From the NCBI GenBank assembly GCA_002415785.1, contig DIAJ01000027.1:1-64000 (forward strand): 64,000 nt of DNA, read 5' to 3'. Shown here piece after piece: positions 44,230-53,892 of this stretch. Origin of the DNA: Flavobacteriales bacterium UBA5081. GTDB lineage: Bacteria; Bacteroidota; Bacteroidia; Flavobacteriales_E; Vicingaceae. The position numbers and the translations under genes were made by a program. Each line of letters opens with the position of its first letter. Positions within the stretch are counted from its first letter, which is position 1. The notes below the pieces were generated by a model. It saw nothing but the letters and a program-made list of their open reading frames with translations, did no database searches and was not told the DNA's origin.

Positions 44230-45576
44230 TTATTTTGTAATTTTACTGAACCACAACAGCATATACATATAGTAAATTACTTGAGTTGTTGAAACAAGTC
44301 CAAAGCTAACCAAAGCATTATTAAAGAAAAAACCACCAACAGCTATCGACATCAATATCATCAAATTACCAATAACACTATATAAAAAAACTTCTTTCTG
44401 TTTATTTAAAATAATTGGTATTTGCCCCATAGGACTGAGCAAAAAGTTCATAAAAAACCAAGGAGCAAGTATTTGAACATAAGTCCCTGACTCTCTCCAT
44501 TCATCTCCAAAAACAAATCCAAAAATATAAGGTGCAAAAATGCCTAAAACAAAGAAAACAGGTAAGCCTATCAGTAAGAAAACTTTAATTGTTTTTAAAA
44601 ACAAAGGATGGATGCTTTCTCCATTTGCATGAAGTTCTGCTGATCGCTGAAAAAAGACTTGAGAATAGGATGATGTTACTATCCCCAATGGGGCCTGTAC
44701 CATTCTGTAGGCATAAGAGTACAGACCCAAAACGTATGCATTAAAAAAGGAAACTAATAACAGTGAAACTCCTGAGGATTGAATATTATCAATTAGAGCA
44801 TGCATGGTATTTATCTTAGGAAAGTCTTTGTATCTCTTCACACTTGCTTTAACGCCATACTTTTTTATTGCTTTAACATTTTGCATGCTAAACTTAAAAA
44901 AATTAAAACTCAACACAACTAGACCAATAAATTGTCCAACTATAGTTCCGCCAATTAAACCCTTTACTCCCAGGCTGCTAGATTTTACATCGCCTGTCCC
45001 TTTTGAGGAATCTGTTAATAGTGATGGAATACTCACTAACTTAATGTTATTTTTCACTAAGCCTACTCCCACGTTTACCGCTGAAGTTGTTGTAGTTTGA
45101 CTTACTTTCGATAAAACTATATTTTTAAACTTCTTTTTACGTGTATTCCAGTTATTTAATATTGAAATAGAGCTAACTAAAAATACACTTAAAGGTAAAA
45201 AATAAATCCAGTTTTGTATTTTATGAATTGCTTCAAACTGCTGAAAAGTATCAAATAACAAAATAATCACCCCCTCAAGTAAAACGCAAAATACAAATAG
45301 AATAAAAAAACTCAATCCTAAAATATTTATAGCATCATCATCTTCCTTAGGCAACATAATTGCAAACTGATACCTTCCTGTAGATAAGACACTTAAAAAA
45401 GAAACAAAAGACACATAAAGAGCCCAAACACCAAAGTCTTCCGGAGAATATAGTCTACTTAAAATTGGAGCAATAGCAATGGGAATAGCTTGAGCAAAAA
45501 CAGTCCCTCCTGTTAGAACTGTAAGGTTTCTCAGCATTTCGCTCTTGGTTAAAGATTTAATTTTATTATTTAACAT
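44230..45576 (-). CDS. Wzx-type polysaccharide flippase
   Basis: 448 residues, about twelve to fourteen TM helices. 'RNLTVLTGGTVFAQAIPIAIAPILSRLYSPEDFGVWALYVSFVSFLSVLSTGRYQFAIMLP' is the characteristic opening of this Wzx branch, and 'YKDFPKINTMHALIDNIQSSGVSLLLVSFFNAYVLGLYSYAYRMVQAPLGIV' its middle. An inserted Ser/Lys/Thr-rich loop (about 190-210, LLTDSSKGTGDVKSSSLGVK) interrupts the usual helix packing and is odd. First gene of the minus-strand polysaccharide run. Confidence 0.88.
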   Translation of the reverse strand: MLNNKIKSLTKSEMLRNLTVLTGGTVFAQAIPIAIAPILSRLYSPEDFGVWALYVSFVSFLSVLSTGRYQFAIMLPKEDDDAINILGLSFFILFVFCVLLEGVIILLFDTFQQFEAIHKIQNWIYFLPLSVFLVSSISILNNWNTRKKKFKNIVLSKVSQTTTTSAVNVGVGLVKNNIKLVSIPSLLTDSSKGTGDVKSSSLGVKGLIGGTIVGQFIGLVVLSFNFFKFSMQNVKAIKKYGVKASVKRYKDFPKINTMHALIDNIQSSGVSLLLVSFFNAYVLGLYSYAYRMVQAPLGIVTSSYSQVFFQRSAELHANGESIHPLFLKTIKVFLLIGLPVFFVLGIFAPYIFGFVFGDEWRESGTYVQILAPWFFMNFLLSPMGQIPIILNKQKEVFLYSVIGNLMILMSIAVGGFFFNNALVSFGLVSTTQVIYYMYMLLWFSKITK

Positions 45577-45592
45577 GCCTTTATCGTAGCCA

Positions 45593-45600
45593 CAAAAGTA
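45593..45600 (-). promoter_or_regulatory. -7 element (TACTTTTG) for the flippase-led run
   Basis: Exact TAnnTTTG on the minus strand, 16 nt before ATG 45576. It marks the right-hand border of the polysaccharide locus. Confidence 0.55.
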
Positions 45601-45681
45601 ATTGAAAATAATAGCGGTAATAATTGTATCGCTTAAGTATTAATTTTACATCTACTTGTAAGTTCAGTTAGAAGCCACTTT

Positions 45682-46365
45682 ATGCAAAAAAAACTCCTCC
45701 ATGACATCATTGACTGGGACATCGTCAACTGGTCTAAAGCTATTCCATTTTGGGAAGAGCATGCTGATTTAAAAAATGAGAGACAACTTAAATGCTTGGA
45801 GTTGGGTTGTAATCAGGGTGGTTTATCGCTTTGGTTGGCGCAAAAAGGTTTTAAGGTAGTCTGCTCCGATTTGGAAAATCCTGAACAAATAGCAAAAGCT
45901 AAACACCAAAAATATGGTAATCTTCCTATAAAATATGAAGCCATTAACGCTTTGAACATACCTTATGAGAATGAATTCGATATCGTAATTTTTAAATCAA
46001 TTCTCGGTGGAGTAAGCAGAGGAGGAAATCAGCAAAATAAAAAGAAAGCACTTGACCAAATTCACAAAGCACTAAAACCGGGAGGTAAACTGCTTTTTGC
46101 AGAAAATCTTAGCGCTTCAAAGATGCATCAGTTTTTAAGGAAACATTTTATAAAGTGGGGAGCTGATTGGAATTATTTAAAAATAAATGAAATGAACTGG
46201 CTTTTTGAAGATTTTAAAACTATCAATTACAAAACTGTCGGTTTTTTTGGTGCTTTTGGAAGATCTGAAGCTCAGCGTTCACTTTTTGGGAAAATTGATA
46301 CAGTAATTGACCCTGCTTTGGGCAAAAAAGTTCAATATATTTTAATTGGGGTGGCAGAAAAATAA
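45682..46365 (+). CDS. Class I SAM-dependent methyltransferase
   Basis: 227 residues. Methyltransf_11-type motifs: CLELGCNQGGLSLWLAQKG (about 37-55, motif I), VVCSDLENPE (acidic end of beta 2), NEFDIVIFKSILGGVSRGG (motif around beta 4) and IHKALKPGGKLLFAENL (post-motif). Cytoplasmic; the substrate is unknown. It sits at the edge of the polysaccharide locus and could methylate a sugar, but it has its own promoter region and is divergent from the flippase. Confidence 0.88.
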   Translation: MQKKLLHDIIDWDIVNWSKAIPFWEEHADLKNERQLKCLELGCNQGGLSLWLAQKGFKVVCSDLENPEQIAKAKHQKYGNLPIKYEAINALNIPYENEFDIVIFKSILGGVSRGGNQQNKKKALDQIHKALKPGGKLLFAENLSASKMHQFLRKHFIKWGADWNYLKINEMNWLFEDFKTINYKTVGFFGAFGRSEAQRSLFGKIDTVIDPALGKKVQYILIGVAEK

Positions 46366-46419
46366 GTTTTTACAACCCTCATTTCATTTTATAGCACAAT
46401 CTTTGCACTTTTGTCTACT

Positions 46420-47922
46420 ATGAATAAACACCTTTATTTTCTTTCGCTTTTAGTTGCTGTTTACTTCAGTACTGCAATATTTGCTCAAGAATTTAGTCAA
46501 ACCTCATTTGATTTGGGAAAAATCAGTCGGCTAAATGAAGATGTGGTTGAGCTAAACATTGCCAATCCTACTGCAGAAAATATTTACCTGCTTAGAGCAA
46601 CAGCAGAGCGACCGATTGATATTAAATACACTTCCAAGAACATCCTTTCACAAAGTGCTATTTTGTTACGCATTAAACTAAATCCCAAAACCAAAGGTCG
46701 CGGACAATCAAAAGTAATTTTATATTTCAGCAATCTTCAAGAACCGGTTGAATTAACTTTTAACTATAACCTTAAAGAGCTTCCAAGAAACAATCTACAG
46801 GCTTGTCCCTCATTTAACAGCGCAGATATGGCTCAAAAGAGCTTAGCGGCTTTTAACCGACAGAAGAAAGCGAAGATTAAACGCTATTATGTAAGCATAG
46901 GAAAGGAAGGACAAGAGTTTGAACTAGAAGAAGAGTTAGCAGAAAACACCTATTCAAACAATAATGAAACAAGAGAAGAAGGTTCCGAAGTGGAGCAACT
47001 AACTTATCCTTCAATTGAAGAAATGCGCAAAGCGCAAAGTGGTTCTTCAAATCAGGAAGCAAAACCCAAAGGTGCGCTTCACAATCGCAATAAAAAAGAA
47101 AAGAAGGAGCGAAAAAGTCCTGAAGAGAGGAGAAATTCTCCTTCATTAGGACAGATTTTATTCGGTGATACAGCAGAAGAAAAACAGGAAGAAACTGAGC
47201 AGCTAAAGGAGGCAGAAGAAGAGCTCCAAGATGAAAAGGAAATGAATGAACTAGCTGAAGAAGAAAAAGTGCAGAAAAAGGAAGAAAAAGTTCCGCTTAT
47301 AGAGGAAGTAGCTAAAGAAAAATTAGTTAATCCTACTCAGAAAGAAGATCTACTTGACGATAATTACAAAGCCAACAACGTAATATTTCTCATTGATGCC
47401 TCAAACTCCATGAATAACAATGGTAAAATGCAGTTATTGCAAACCTCCATGACTCAACTTTTAAAACCTTTGCGGTCGATTGATTACCTTTCAATTGTTA
47501 CTTATGCCGGAAACGCAAGAGTGCTTTTAGCTCCCACTTCAGCTGTAGAAAAAGATTCGATAAAAGAAGGAATTTTCAATATTGAAGCCGAGGGTAGCAC
47601 TCAGGCTGTAAAAGGTTTGAATACCGCTATTGATGTAGGCTTATCGAATTTCATTGAAAATGGAAATAATCAAATTATTTTGGCAACCGACGGCGCTTTC
47701 GACATTGGCGAAAGAAATACACGTTTGAGAGAACGCATTGAAAAAGCCGCTCAAAAGGGATTGAAAATTACTGTTGTTGGAATTAAAAATGAAAATTACA
47801 CCAATTCCTCATTAAAAGAAATTGCCGATTTGGGAGACGGTAAACTCATTCGCCTTAAAAAGAAAAAGCACAGCAATCGTTTACTTGAGTACGTAAAAGA
47901 ATCGGCTTTAATTACTTATTAA
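46420..47922 (+). CDS. Secreted von Willebrand A-domain protein with charged linker
   Basis: 500 residues from ATG 46420. Signal peptide to about 25 (cleavage after IFAQ). A DUF1573/Ig-like beta domain follows (about 26-130, SFDLGKISRLNEDVVELNIANPT). Then comes a long Glu/Lys-rich low-complexity linker (about 170-300). A vWA domain (about 318-500) carries the MIDAS motif DASNSMNN, then a Thr/Gly loop and ATDGAFDIGE. The vWA fold binds metal and mediates protein-protein contacts; periplasmic location is inferred. The -7-like CACTTTTG is just before the start. Confidence 0.85.
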   Translation: MNKHLYFLSLLVAVYFSTAIFAQEFSQTSFDLGKISRLNEDVVELNIANPTAENIYLLRATAERPIDIKYTSKNILSQSAILLRIKLNPKTKGRGQSKVILYFSNLQEPVELTFNYNLKELPRNNLQACPSFNSADMAQKSLAAFNRQKKAKIKRYYVSIGKEGQEFELEEELAENTYSNNNETREEGSEVEQLTYPSIEEMRKAQSGSSNQEAKPKGALHNRNKKEKKERKSPEERRNSPSLGQILFGDTAEEKQEETEQLKEAEEELQDEKEMNELAEEEKVQKKEEKVPLIEEVAKEKLVNPTQKEDLLDDNYKANNVIFLIDASNSMNNNGKMQLLQTSMTQLLKPLRSIDYLSIVTYAGNARVLLAPTSAVEKDSIKEGIFNIEAEGSTQAVKGLNTAIDVGLSNFIENGNNQIILATDGAFDIGERNTRLRERIEKAAQKGLKITVVGIKNENYTNSSLKEIADLGDGKLIRLKKKKHSNRLLEYVKESALITY

Positions 47923-48088
47923 TACTCGTAGAAACAACAGAATTTGAAGCTTGATTGCTAGCTTCAGTGTTTTGTTTTACTCTATTTTCTACTGCCTTTT
48001 CTGCTTGAATATACCAAGACAGTATCGACAAAGTAAAAGCTAAGGCGGTAGTAATTAAAGTTCGTTTAATTGAATCTTGAGTTCTCAT
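47912..48088 (-). CDS. Small single-TM protein (58 residues), unknown
   Basis: ATG 48088 to TAA 47912. The product begins MRTQDSIKRTLITTALAF and has one TM or signal-anchor segment (about 9-27), then a Glu/Asn/Ser-rich tail. It fits the 270-nt gap between two plus-strand genes. It overlaps the vWA gene by 11 nt at the stop codons and is divergent from dxr. 'TTAATTTGCG' about 40 nt upstream is a weak -7 candidate. No family recognised; moderate support only. Confidence 0.5.
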   Translation of the reverse strand: MRTQDSIKRTLITTALAFTLSILSWYIQAEKAVENRVKQNTEASNQASNSVVSTSINK

Positions 48089-48191
48089 AGTAAAGAAACA
48101 ATATTCATCATACTGATTCGCAAATTAATACAAAACATTTGAATTAGAGCTTAAATTTTACGTTAAATTGGTGACTTTTGTTCTCACAATT

Positions 48192-49361
48192 ATGAGCGAA
48201 TCAACAAAAAAGAAAAAAATAGCCATACTAGGATCTACCGGATCTATTGGCAAACAAGCGCTTGACGTAATTCGTCAAAACCCGGATAAATTTGAAGTAG
48301 AAGTATTAACGGCTTACTCAAATGATGAATTATTGCTGCAACAAGCTAAAGAGTTTAAACCAAATGCAGTAGTTATTGTAGATGAAAGCAAGTACCAAAA
48401 CTTAAACAATGAGCTTTGGAACGAAGGCATTAAAGTTTATGCCGGAGAAGAAGCTTTGAGCCAGGTAGTACAAATGGAGGAAATTGATTTGGTGTTAACC
48501 GCCTTGGTCGGTTTTGCTGGATTAAAGCCCACCATGTCAGCCATTGAAGCGAACAAACCAATTGCCCTTGCCAACAAAGAAACTTTAGTAGTTGCCGGCG
48601 ACTTGGTAACCGCCGCTGCTGATCAAAAGCGAGTTCCCATTTTACCGGTAGACTCTGAGCACTCTGCCATTTTTCAATGCTTAGTGGGCGAGTTTCACAA
48701 TAAAATTGAAAAAATATATTTAACCGCTTCCGGCGGCCCGTTTAGAGGATGGAAGCGAGAAGATTTAGCCAAAGTAACTAAAGCACAGGCTTTAAAACAT
48801 CCCAATTGGGAGATGGGAGCAAAAATCACAATCGACTCGGCTACATTAATGAACAAAGGTTTAGAAGTGATTGAGGCCAAATGGCTCTTTCATCTTAACA
48901 GCCAACAAATTGATGTAATTGTACATCCGCAGTCCATCATTCACTCTATTATCCAGTTTGAAGATGGCAGCATGAAAGCGCAAATGGGCTTACCGGATAT
49001 GAAACTACCCATTCAGTATGCCATGGCTTATCCGCAAAGAATTGAGTCGAATTTTCCGAGATTTAATTTTCTAGATTATCCTAAATTGACTTTTGAAAAA
49101 GCGGACACCGACACTTTTGGTAACTTATCTTTAGCCTACAAAGCATTAGACAAAGGCGGAACTTCTGCTTGTGCTTTAAATGCCGCTAATGAAATTACCA
49201 ATCGTGCATTTTTAGATGAACAAATTGGCTTTCTTCAAATTGCCGAAATCAACGAAAGGGTGATGAACGATTGTAGCTTTATTCAAAAACCTAAACTAAA
49301 AGATTACTTTAACTGCGATAAAGAAGCAAGGGAGTTGGCAGAAAGGTTAATTAAATTATAG
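48192..49361 (+). CDS. dxr: 1-deoxy-D-xylulose 5-phosphate reductoisomerase
   Basis: 389 residues from ATG 48192, full length. NADPH-binding IAILGSTGSIGKQALDVI; 'ANKETLVVAGDLV'; PVDSEHSAIFQCL, whose Asp and Glu bind the divalent metal; 'LTASGGPFRGWKRED' flap; and HPNWEMGAKITIDSATLMNKGLEVIEAKWLF. It converts DXP to MEP in the non-mevalonate isoprenoid pathway, supplying undecaprenyl carriers among others. A longer reading from 48168 overlaps the -7-like GACTTTTG and is not used. It is followed at 6 nt by the DUF255 gene. Confidence 0.97.
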   Translation: MSESTKKKKIAILGSTGSIGKQALDVIRQNPDKFEVEVLTAYSNDELLLQQAKEFKPNAVVIVDESKYQNLNNELWNEGIKVYAGEEALSQVVQMEEIDLVLTALVGFAGLKPTMSAIEANKPIALANKETLVVAGDLVTAAADQKRVPILPVDSEHSAIFQCLVGEFHNKIEKIYLTASGGPFRGWKREDLAKVTKAQALKHPNWEMGAKITIDSATLMNKGLEVIEAKWLFHLNSQQIDVIVHPQSIIHSIIQFEDGSMKAQMGLPDMKLPIQYAMAYPQRIESNFPRFNFLDYPKLTFEKADTDTFGNLSLAYKALDKGGTSACALNAANEITNRAFLDEQIGFLQIAEINERVMNDCSFIQKPKLKDYFNCDKEARELAERLIKL

Positions 49362-49367
49362 TTCTTT

Positions 49368-51449
49368 TTGAGAAAATTATATTACTTGTTTCTCCTGCTC
49401 TTTATAACCCATTGCCAGATGAAAGAAAATTCAACACCCAACGATTTAATCAACGAAAGTAGTCCGTATTTACTACAACATGCCTATAATCCGGTGAACT
49501 GGAAACCTTGGGGTGAAGAAGCATTAAAATTAGCCGCTGAACAAAATAAACCTTTGTTGATTAGCATTGGATACTCGGCTTGTCACTGGTGTCATGTAAT
49601 GGAAAAAGAATCTTTTGAAGATACTGCAGTTGCTCGTATTATGAATGAGAACTTCATTTGTATTAAAGTAGATCGAGAGGAAAGACCGGATATTGACCAA
49701 ATTTACATGAATGCCGTTCAATTAATGAGCGGGCAAGGCGGCTGGCCATTAAACTGTTTTGCTACTCCTGATGGAAGACCATTTTACGGTGGCACATATT
49801 TTCCAAAAGAACAATGGATTGATGTCTTAAAGCAATTAAGTGATTTATATCAAAATGATTTACAAAAAGTAGATGATTACGCCAATAAACTAACAGAAGG
49901 AGTTCAATCATCTGAGTTAATTGAGCGGAAAGAAGTTGAAAAAAAATTCAGTATTTCGGTATTAAAAGACGGTTTAGAAAGATGGAAAACAGCATTTGAC
50001 CCTGTTGATGGTGGAAATAATCAAGCGCCAAAATTTCCCATGCCCAATAACTATCAGTTTCTACTGAATTATTACTATCACACCCAAGATTCAGTAGTAA
50101 AAAATCACCTTGACTTAAGTCTTAAAAAGATGGCTTTTGGTGGTATTTACGATCAAATTGGTGGCGGCTTTTCGAGATATTCTGTAGATAAAGAATGGAA
50201 AGTGCCCCATTTCGAAAAAATGCTTTACGATAACGCTCAACTTATTTCGCTTTATTCTGAAGCTTATCGACTAGACAAAAATGAACTCTATGAGCAAATT
50301 GTAATAGAAAGCATTGCCTTTGCAAAAAGAGAGTTAATGCATCCTGACGGAATATTTTATTCCGCATTGGATGCAGATTCTGAGGGCGAAGAAGGCAAAT
50401 ATTATGTTTGGCAAAAAGAAGAACTTCAATCCATTTTAGGAGAAGATTTTCAGCTTATTGAAACCCATTTTAATGTAAATGAAAAAGGATACTGGGAAAA
50501 CGGAAACTATATTTTACTTAGGAATTTAGAAGATGAAGAATTGGCAAAACAAGCCGGATTAAACCTAGCTGAATACCACAAAAGAATTGAAACTGCTAAA
50601 GTAAAGCTGTTAAAAAATAGAGAAAAGAGAATCAAACCGGGCCTGGATGACAAATCTTTAACCTCTTGGAATGCTTTAATGATAAAAGCACTTTGCGATG
50701 CTTATTTAAGTTTTGGAGATCCCGAATATAAAAAAATGGCTGAAAGAACGGCGCACTTTATTTTAAAGAACATTCAAAAAGAAGATGCTGCACTTTATCA
50801 TTCCTTTAAAAATGGAAAAGCAAGTATTAATGGTTATTTAGAAGATTATAGTTTTACTATTGAAGCATTTATTTCACTTTACCAATGTACTTTTAATGAG
50901 TTTTGGTTGAAAGAAGCTAAAAAATTGGCGGATTATAGTATCGCTCATTTTTACGATATGGAATCCGGTATGTTTTACTTTACCAACGATAAAGATCCCA
51001 AACTAATTGCTCGTAAAATGGAAGTGAGCGACAATGTTATCCCTGCCTCAAATAGTAGTATGGCAAAAGGACTGCAACAGTTAGGACTCCTTTTAGAAAA
51101 TGAAGAATACCTTAAAATAAGCACACAAATGCTCAGCAATATGCAAGAGTCATTTAACAGCTATCTACCGGCAGCTTCTAATTGGGGAATATTATTATTG
51201 CGAAAAAGCTTTCCATACTATGAAGTAGCTATCGCAGGTAAAAATGCTGAAAAAAAGAGGGATAATTTTCATCAACATTTCTTACCCAATTGTTTGTTTT
51301 TAGGCGACAAAGACAATAAATCTACTTTGCCTCTACTTGAGTTAAAATGTATAAATGAACAAACAACTATTTATGTTTGCGAAAATAAAGTATGTCAGTT
51401 GCCCGTTACAACTATTGAAAAAGCAATGAAACAAATATCTTCCCATTAA
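49368..51449 (+). CDS. DUF255 thioredoxin-domain protein (YyaL / SSP411-like)
   Basis: 693 residues from TTG 49368. A short hydrophobic N-terminus, [18 protein letters not shown], may be a lipoprotein signal with Cys16, although the -1 His is atypical. The thioredoxin-like domain (about 25-190) has [36 protein letters not shown] (Cys72/Cys75), '[13 protein letters not shown]' and '[25 protein letters not shown]'. An (alpha/alpha)6 barrel with [28 protein letters not shown] and [14 protein letters not shown] follows. The function of the family is unknown. Likely cotranscribed with dxr. Confidence 0.92.
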   Translation: MRKLYYLFLLLFITHCQMKENSTPNDLINESSPYLLQHAYNPVNWKPWGEEALKLAAEQNKPLLISIGYSACHWCHVMEKESFEDTAVARIMNENFICIKVDREERPDIDQIYMNAVQLMSGQGGWPLNCFATPDGRPFYGGTYFPKEQWIDVLKQLSDLYQNDLQKVDDYANKLTEGVQSSELIERKEVEKKFSISVLKDGLERWKTAFDPVDGGNNQAPKFPMPNNYQFLLNYYYHTQDSVVKNHLDLSLKKMAFGGIYDQIGGGFSRYSVDKEWKVPHFEKMLYDNAQLISLYSEAYRLDKNELYEQIVIESIAFAKRELMHPDGIFYSALDADSEGEEGKYYVWQKEELQSILGEDFQLIETHFNVNEKGYWENGNYILLRNLEDEELAKQAGLNLAEYHKRIETAKVKLLKNREKRIKPGLDDKSLTSWNALMIKALCDAYLSFGDPEYKKMAERTAHFILKNIQKEDAALYHSFKNGKASINGYLEDYSFTIEAFISLYQCTFNEFWLKEAKKLADYSIAHFYDMESGMFYFTNDKDPKLIARKMEVSDNVIPASNSSMAKGLQQLGLLLENEEYLKISTQMLSNMQESFNSYLPAASNWGILLLRKSFPYYEVAIAGKNAEKKRDNFHQHFLPNCLFLGDKDNKSTLPLLELKCINEQTTIYVCENKVCQLPVTTIEKAMKQISSH

Positions 51450-51452
51450 AGC

Positions 51453-52301
51453 ATGAGAAAATCCTTCCTTGTTTTTCTATTATTGTTGATTAAGCTCACT
51501 CATGCCCAAGTCCTCGATCCTGCTAAAGAGTGGTTTCAATTAGAAAATTTCTTTGATCAGGAAAGTATAGAGAAAAACCGAATTTCTGCAATTCACATTG
51601 AAGCTTTAAATAAAAAAGACGGTGAAAAAATTGGTAGTGAAAGTCAATTTTTACATTATAATTTTAATGAAGACTTTCTTTTAAAAGATTGTTTTAAAAG
51701 CATTCCCCTTAAAGGAGGAGAAGATACAGCCAGAGTATATTTTGAGTACAATAAAGAGCACTTGCTAGTTAAAAAAAGCGAAATCAACGGTCCTTTCCAC
51801 TTTAGCTATTTATTTAATTACAAAGAAGAAGTCATTTCTAAAGAAGTAAAAATTGATGAACAATCAAGTAATCATGATACCATTTACAAAAGATTTTTTC
51901 AATGTGAAAAGACAGACAGTTCACTTATTATAAAAAGCTTAAATGATAATGGAAAGGCTTATAAAACGACAGAAATCATCTACAATAGTTTCGGTAAGAT
52001 AAAAAAGGAAAGAGTAAACTTTAGTCGTGGGCAAAACTATATTGAAAAGCGCTTTACCTACGAAAACGGAAAGCTAGTTCAGTCAGAAAAAACAAGCTAT
52101 TTTCACAAATTGGAAAAGCATAAAAAAGTCTTTAGTTATAGCCAAGGAAAATTCGACTATGTATACCACTACCAAAATGATCAGTTGATAAAAAAACTGG
52201 CTTTTACATACAATGAGAGTGGTTTAATCTCAGCGGTAATTGAACGAAACTACGAGGAAAAAAGCATACGAATATTTCGCTTTTTGTATGAGGTGCTCTA
52301 G
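51453..52301 (+). CDS. Secreted protein with YD/MORN-like repeats, unknown function
   Basis: 282 residues. Signal peptide MRKSFLVFLLLLIKLTHAQ. The C-terminal half contains repeat-like units of the form F.YENGKLVQSEKTSY, FSYSQGKFDYVYHYQNDQL and FTYNESGLISAVIERNYEEK, resembling YD/RHS-type or MORN-type beta repeats. No enzyme motif. It begins 3 nt after the DUF255 gene, so it is on the same mRNA as dxr. Probably periplasmic or surface-exposed. Confidence 0.7.
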   Translation: MRKSFLVFLLLLIKLTHAQVLDPAKEWFQLENFFDQESIEKNRISAIHIEALNKKDGEKIGSESQFLHYNFNEDFLLKDCFKSIPLKGGEDTARVYFEYNKEHLLVKKSEINGPFHFSYLFNYKEEVISKEVKIDEQSSNHDTIYKRFFQCEKTDSSLIIKSLNDNGKAYKTTEIIYNSFGKIKKERVNFSRGQNYIEKRFTYENGKLVQSEKTSYFHKLEKHKKVFSYSQGKFDYVYHYQNDQLIKKLAFTYNESGLISAVIERNYEEKSIRIFRFLYEVL

Positions 52302-52324
52302 AATTTATTTGTACTTTAGATTAA

Positions 52325-52957
52325 ATGTCTATCTTTTATAAAATAACTAACTCTCCAACATCAAGGTGGTTCCCACTAAAAGAGTGGAATGAGAAGTATG
52401 ACATCTGGTCGCTACTCTCTGATTTTTTCTTTCTGTTTGGAGTTTTTGTTTTAGACTGGAACCCTATTTTGCTAATTGCTTACTTCATGATTGATACTGC
52501 TACAATGTCAGTCTTTGCAATTGTTTTATTTTATAAAGAATCAAGCTCTTGGAAACATATCCTTGGTTTTGTGTTCATCGTTTTTACAACACTTGTTTTT
52601 ATGTTAGCAATATATGATAGTGTACTACAGTATATTGAGAACTTAGATAAGTTAAATGTTATTACAGAAACCATTGACCTAAATAACCTTTTTAATCCAG
52701 TTGTTATCCCTTTAATGCTTTGCTTTAGTGCTTTAGCACATTATTCTGAATACAGTTCTGATTTACAGCGTATGCGATCAGGGACTTATAGTAGCTCATT
52801 TATTAAACATTTTTTCTTGCGATACTTTCTCATCAATGGGCTAGTTCTCTTAATGGTAATTTCTTATGTGTTTTATAACATCAGTATAATTATTGGGTTA
52901 TTAGCTGTAAAGTCAGTAATTCGACTAGTTAATAAGAAATACCGTAAGATTCTATAA
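52325..52957 (+). CDS. Integral membrane protein (DUF6498-like)
   Basis: 210 residues with five to six TM helices (about 28-48, 52-70, 77-100, 125-145, 167-190, 190-203). 'LIAYFMIDTATMSVFAIVLFYK' near the N-terminus and conserved charged loops recall the DUF6498 family; this is a tentative family call. No known activity. Follows the repeat protein by 23 nt and abuts the convergent lipA by 2 nt. Candidate -7 TACTTTAG about 52311. Confidence 0.6.
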   Translation: MSIFYKITNSPTSRWFPLKEWNEKYDIWSLLSDFFFLFGVFVLDWNPILLIAYFMIDTATMSVFAIVLFYKESSSWKHILGFVFIVFTTLVFMLAIYDSVLQYIENLDKLNVITETIDLNNLFNPVVIPLMLCFSALAHYSEYSSDLQRMRSGTYSSSFIKHFFLRYFLINGLVLLMVISYVFYNISIIIGLLAVKSVIRLVNKKYRKIL

Positions 52958-52959
52958 AA

Positions 52960-53838
52960 TCACAAATGCCTTTCTGCATGATAGCTTGAACGCACCAAAG
53001 GACCGCTTTCTACATGAGTAAAGCCTCTTTTAAGTCCTTCTTCTTTAAAGTAAGCAAACTTATCCGGGTGAACAAACTCAGCTACAGGCAAATGCTTTTT
53101 AGTAGGCTGCATATACTGGCCTAATGTTAAAATACTCACGCCAACATTTCGCAGGTCGTCCATGGTTTCTAAGACCTCTTCGCCTAGCTCGCCAAGTCCT
53201 AACATTAAACCCGATTTAGTTTTGGAAATTCCGCCTTCTTTTAAGCGTTTTAATACTTCTAAACTGCGATCGTATTTTGCCTGTACTCTAACTTTTTTAG
53301 TAATTCTCCGAACTGTTTCCATATTATGAGAAACAATTTCCGGAGCTACCTCAATAATAGGAGTTAAGTTCTCCCACTCTCCTTTAAAGTCGGGAATTAA
53401 GGTTTCAATTGTTATGCCCGGATTGTGTTTTCTTGTTAACTCAACTGTTCTGCGCCAAGCATCAGCACCACCATCCGGTAAATCATCGCGGTCAACGGAG
53501 GTAATTACCGCATGCTTTAAGCCCATTAACTTAATCGACTTCGCCACTCGAAGTGCCTCAAAAGGATCTAAGTCCTCCGGTTTTCCGGTGTTTACATTGC
53601 AAAACTGACAAGAGCGTGTACAAGTGTCGCCTAAAATCATAAAAGTAGCCGTGCCTGCTCCCCAACATTCGGCTTGATTCGGACATTTACCCGATTCACA
53701 TATTGTGTGAAGTTTATGATCTTTTACAGCTTTTTTGGTTTCTCGATATTCTTTCCCGGAAGAAATTTTGGTCTTTAACCAATCCGGCTTACCAATTTTA
53801 ACCTCTTGATCTTCCTTGTTTTTGAATAAATTCGGCAC
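52960..53838 (-). CDS. lipA: Lipoyl synthase
   Basis: 292 residues from GTG 53838. All cluster ligands are present: auxiliary 4Fe-4[13 protein letters not shown] (Cys47, 52, 58; CX4CX5C) and the radical-SAM cluster CTRSCQFC (Cys73, 77, 80; CX3CX2C). The C-terminal R-S-S-Y motif occurs in '[10 protein letters not shown]'. It inserts sulfur at C6 and C8 of octanoyl groups on lipoate-dependent enzymes. A -7 TAATTTTG lies 25 nt upstream. Confidence 0.97.
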   Translation of the reverse strand: MPNLFKNKEDQEVKIGKPDWLKTKISSGKEYRETKKAVKDHKLHTICESGKCPNQAECWGAGTATFMILGDTCTRSCQFCNVNTGKPEDLDPFEALRVAKSIKLMGLKHAVITSVDRDDLPDGGADAWRRTVELTRKHNPGITIETLIPDFKGEWENLTPIIEVAPEIVSHNMETVRRITKKVRVQAKYDRSLEVLKRLKEGGISKTKSGLMLGLGELGEEVLETMDDLRNVGVSILTLGQYMQPTKKHLPVAEFVHPDKFAYFKEEGLKRGFTHVESGPLVRSSYHAERHL

Positions 53839-53862
53839 AGCAATCTACTTTAAAATGAAAAA

Positions 53863-53870
53863 CAAAATTA
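53863..53870 (-). promoter_or_regulatory. -7 element (TAATTTTG) for lipA
   Basis: Exact TAnnTTTG on the minus strand, 24 nt before the GTG start. Confidence 0.5.
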
Positions 53871-53892
53871 AGTAAGTGTACCGACAAAACAC

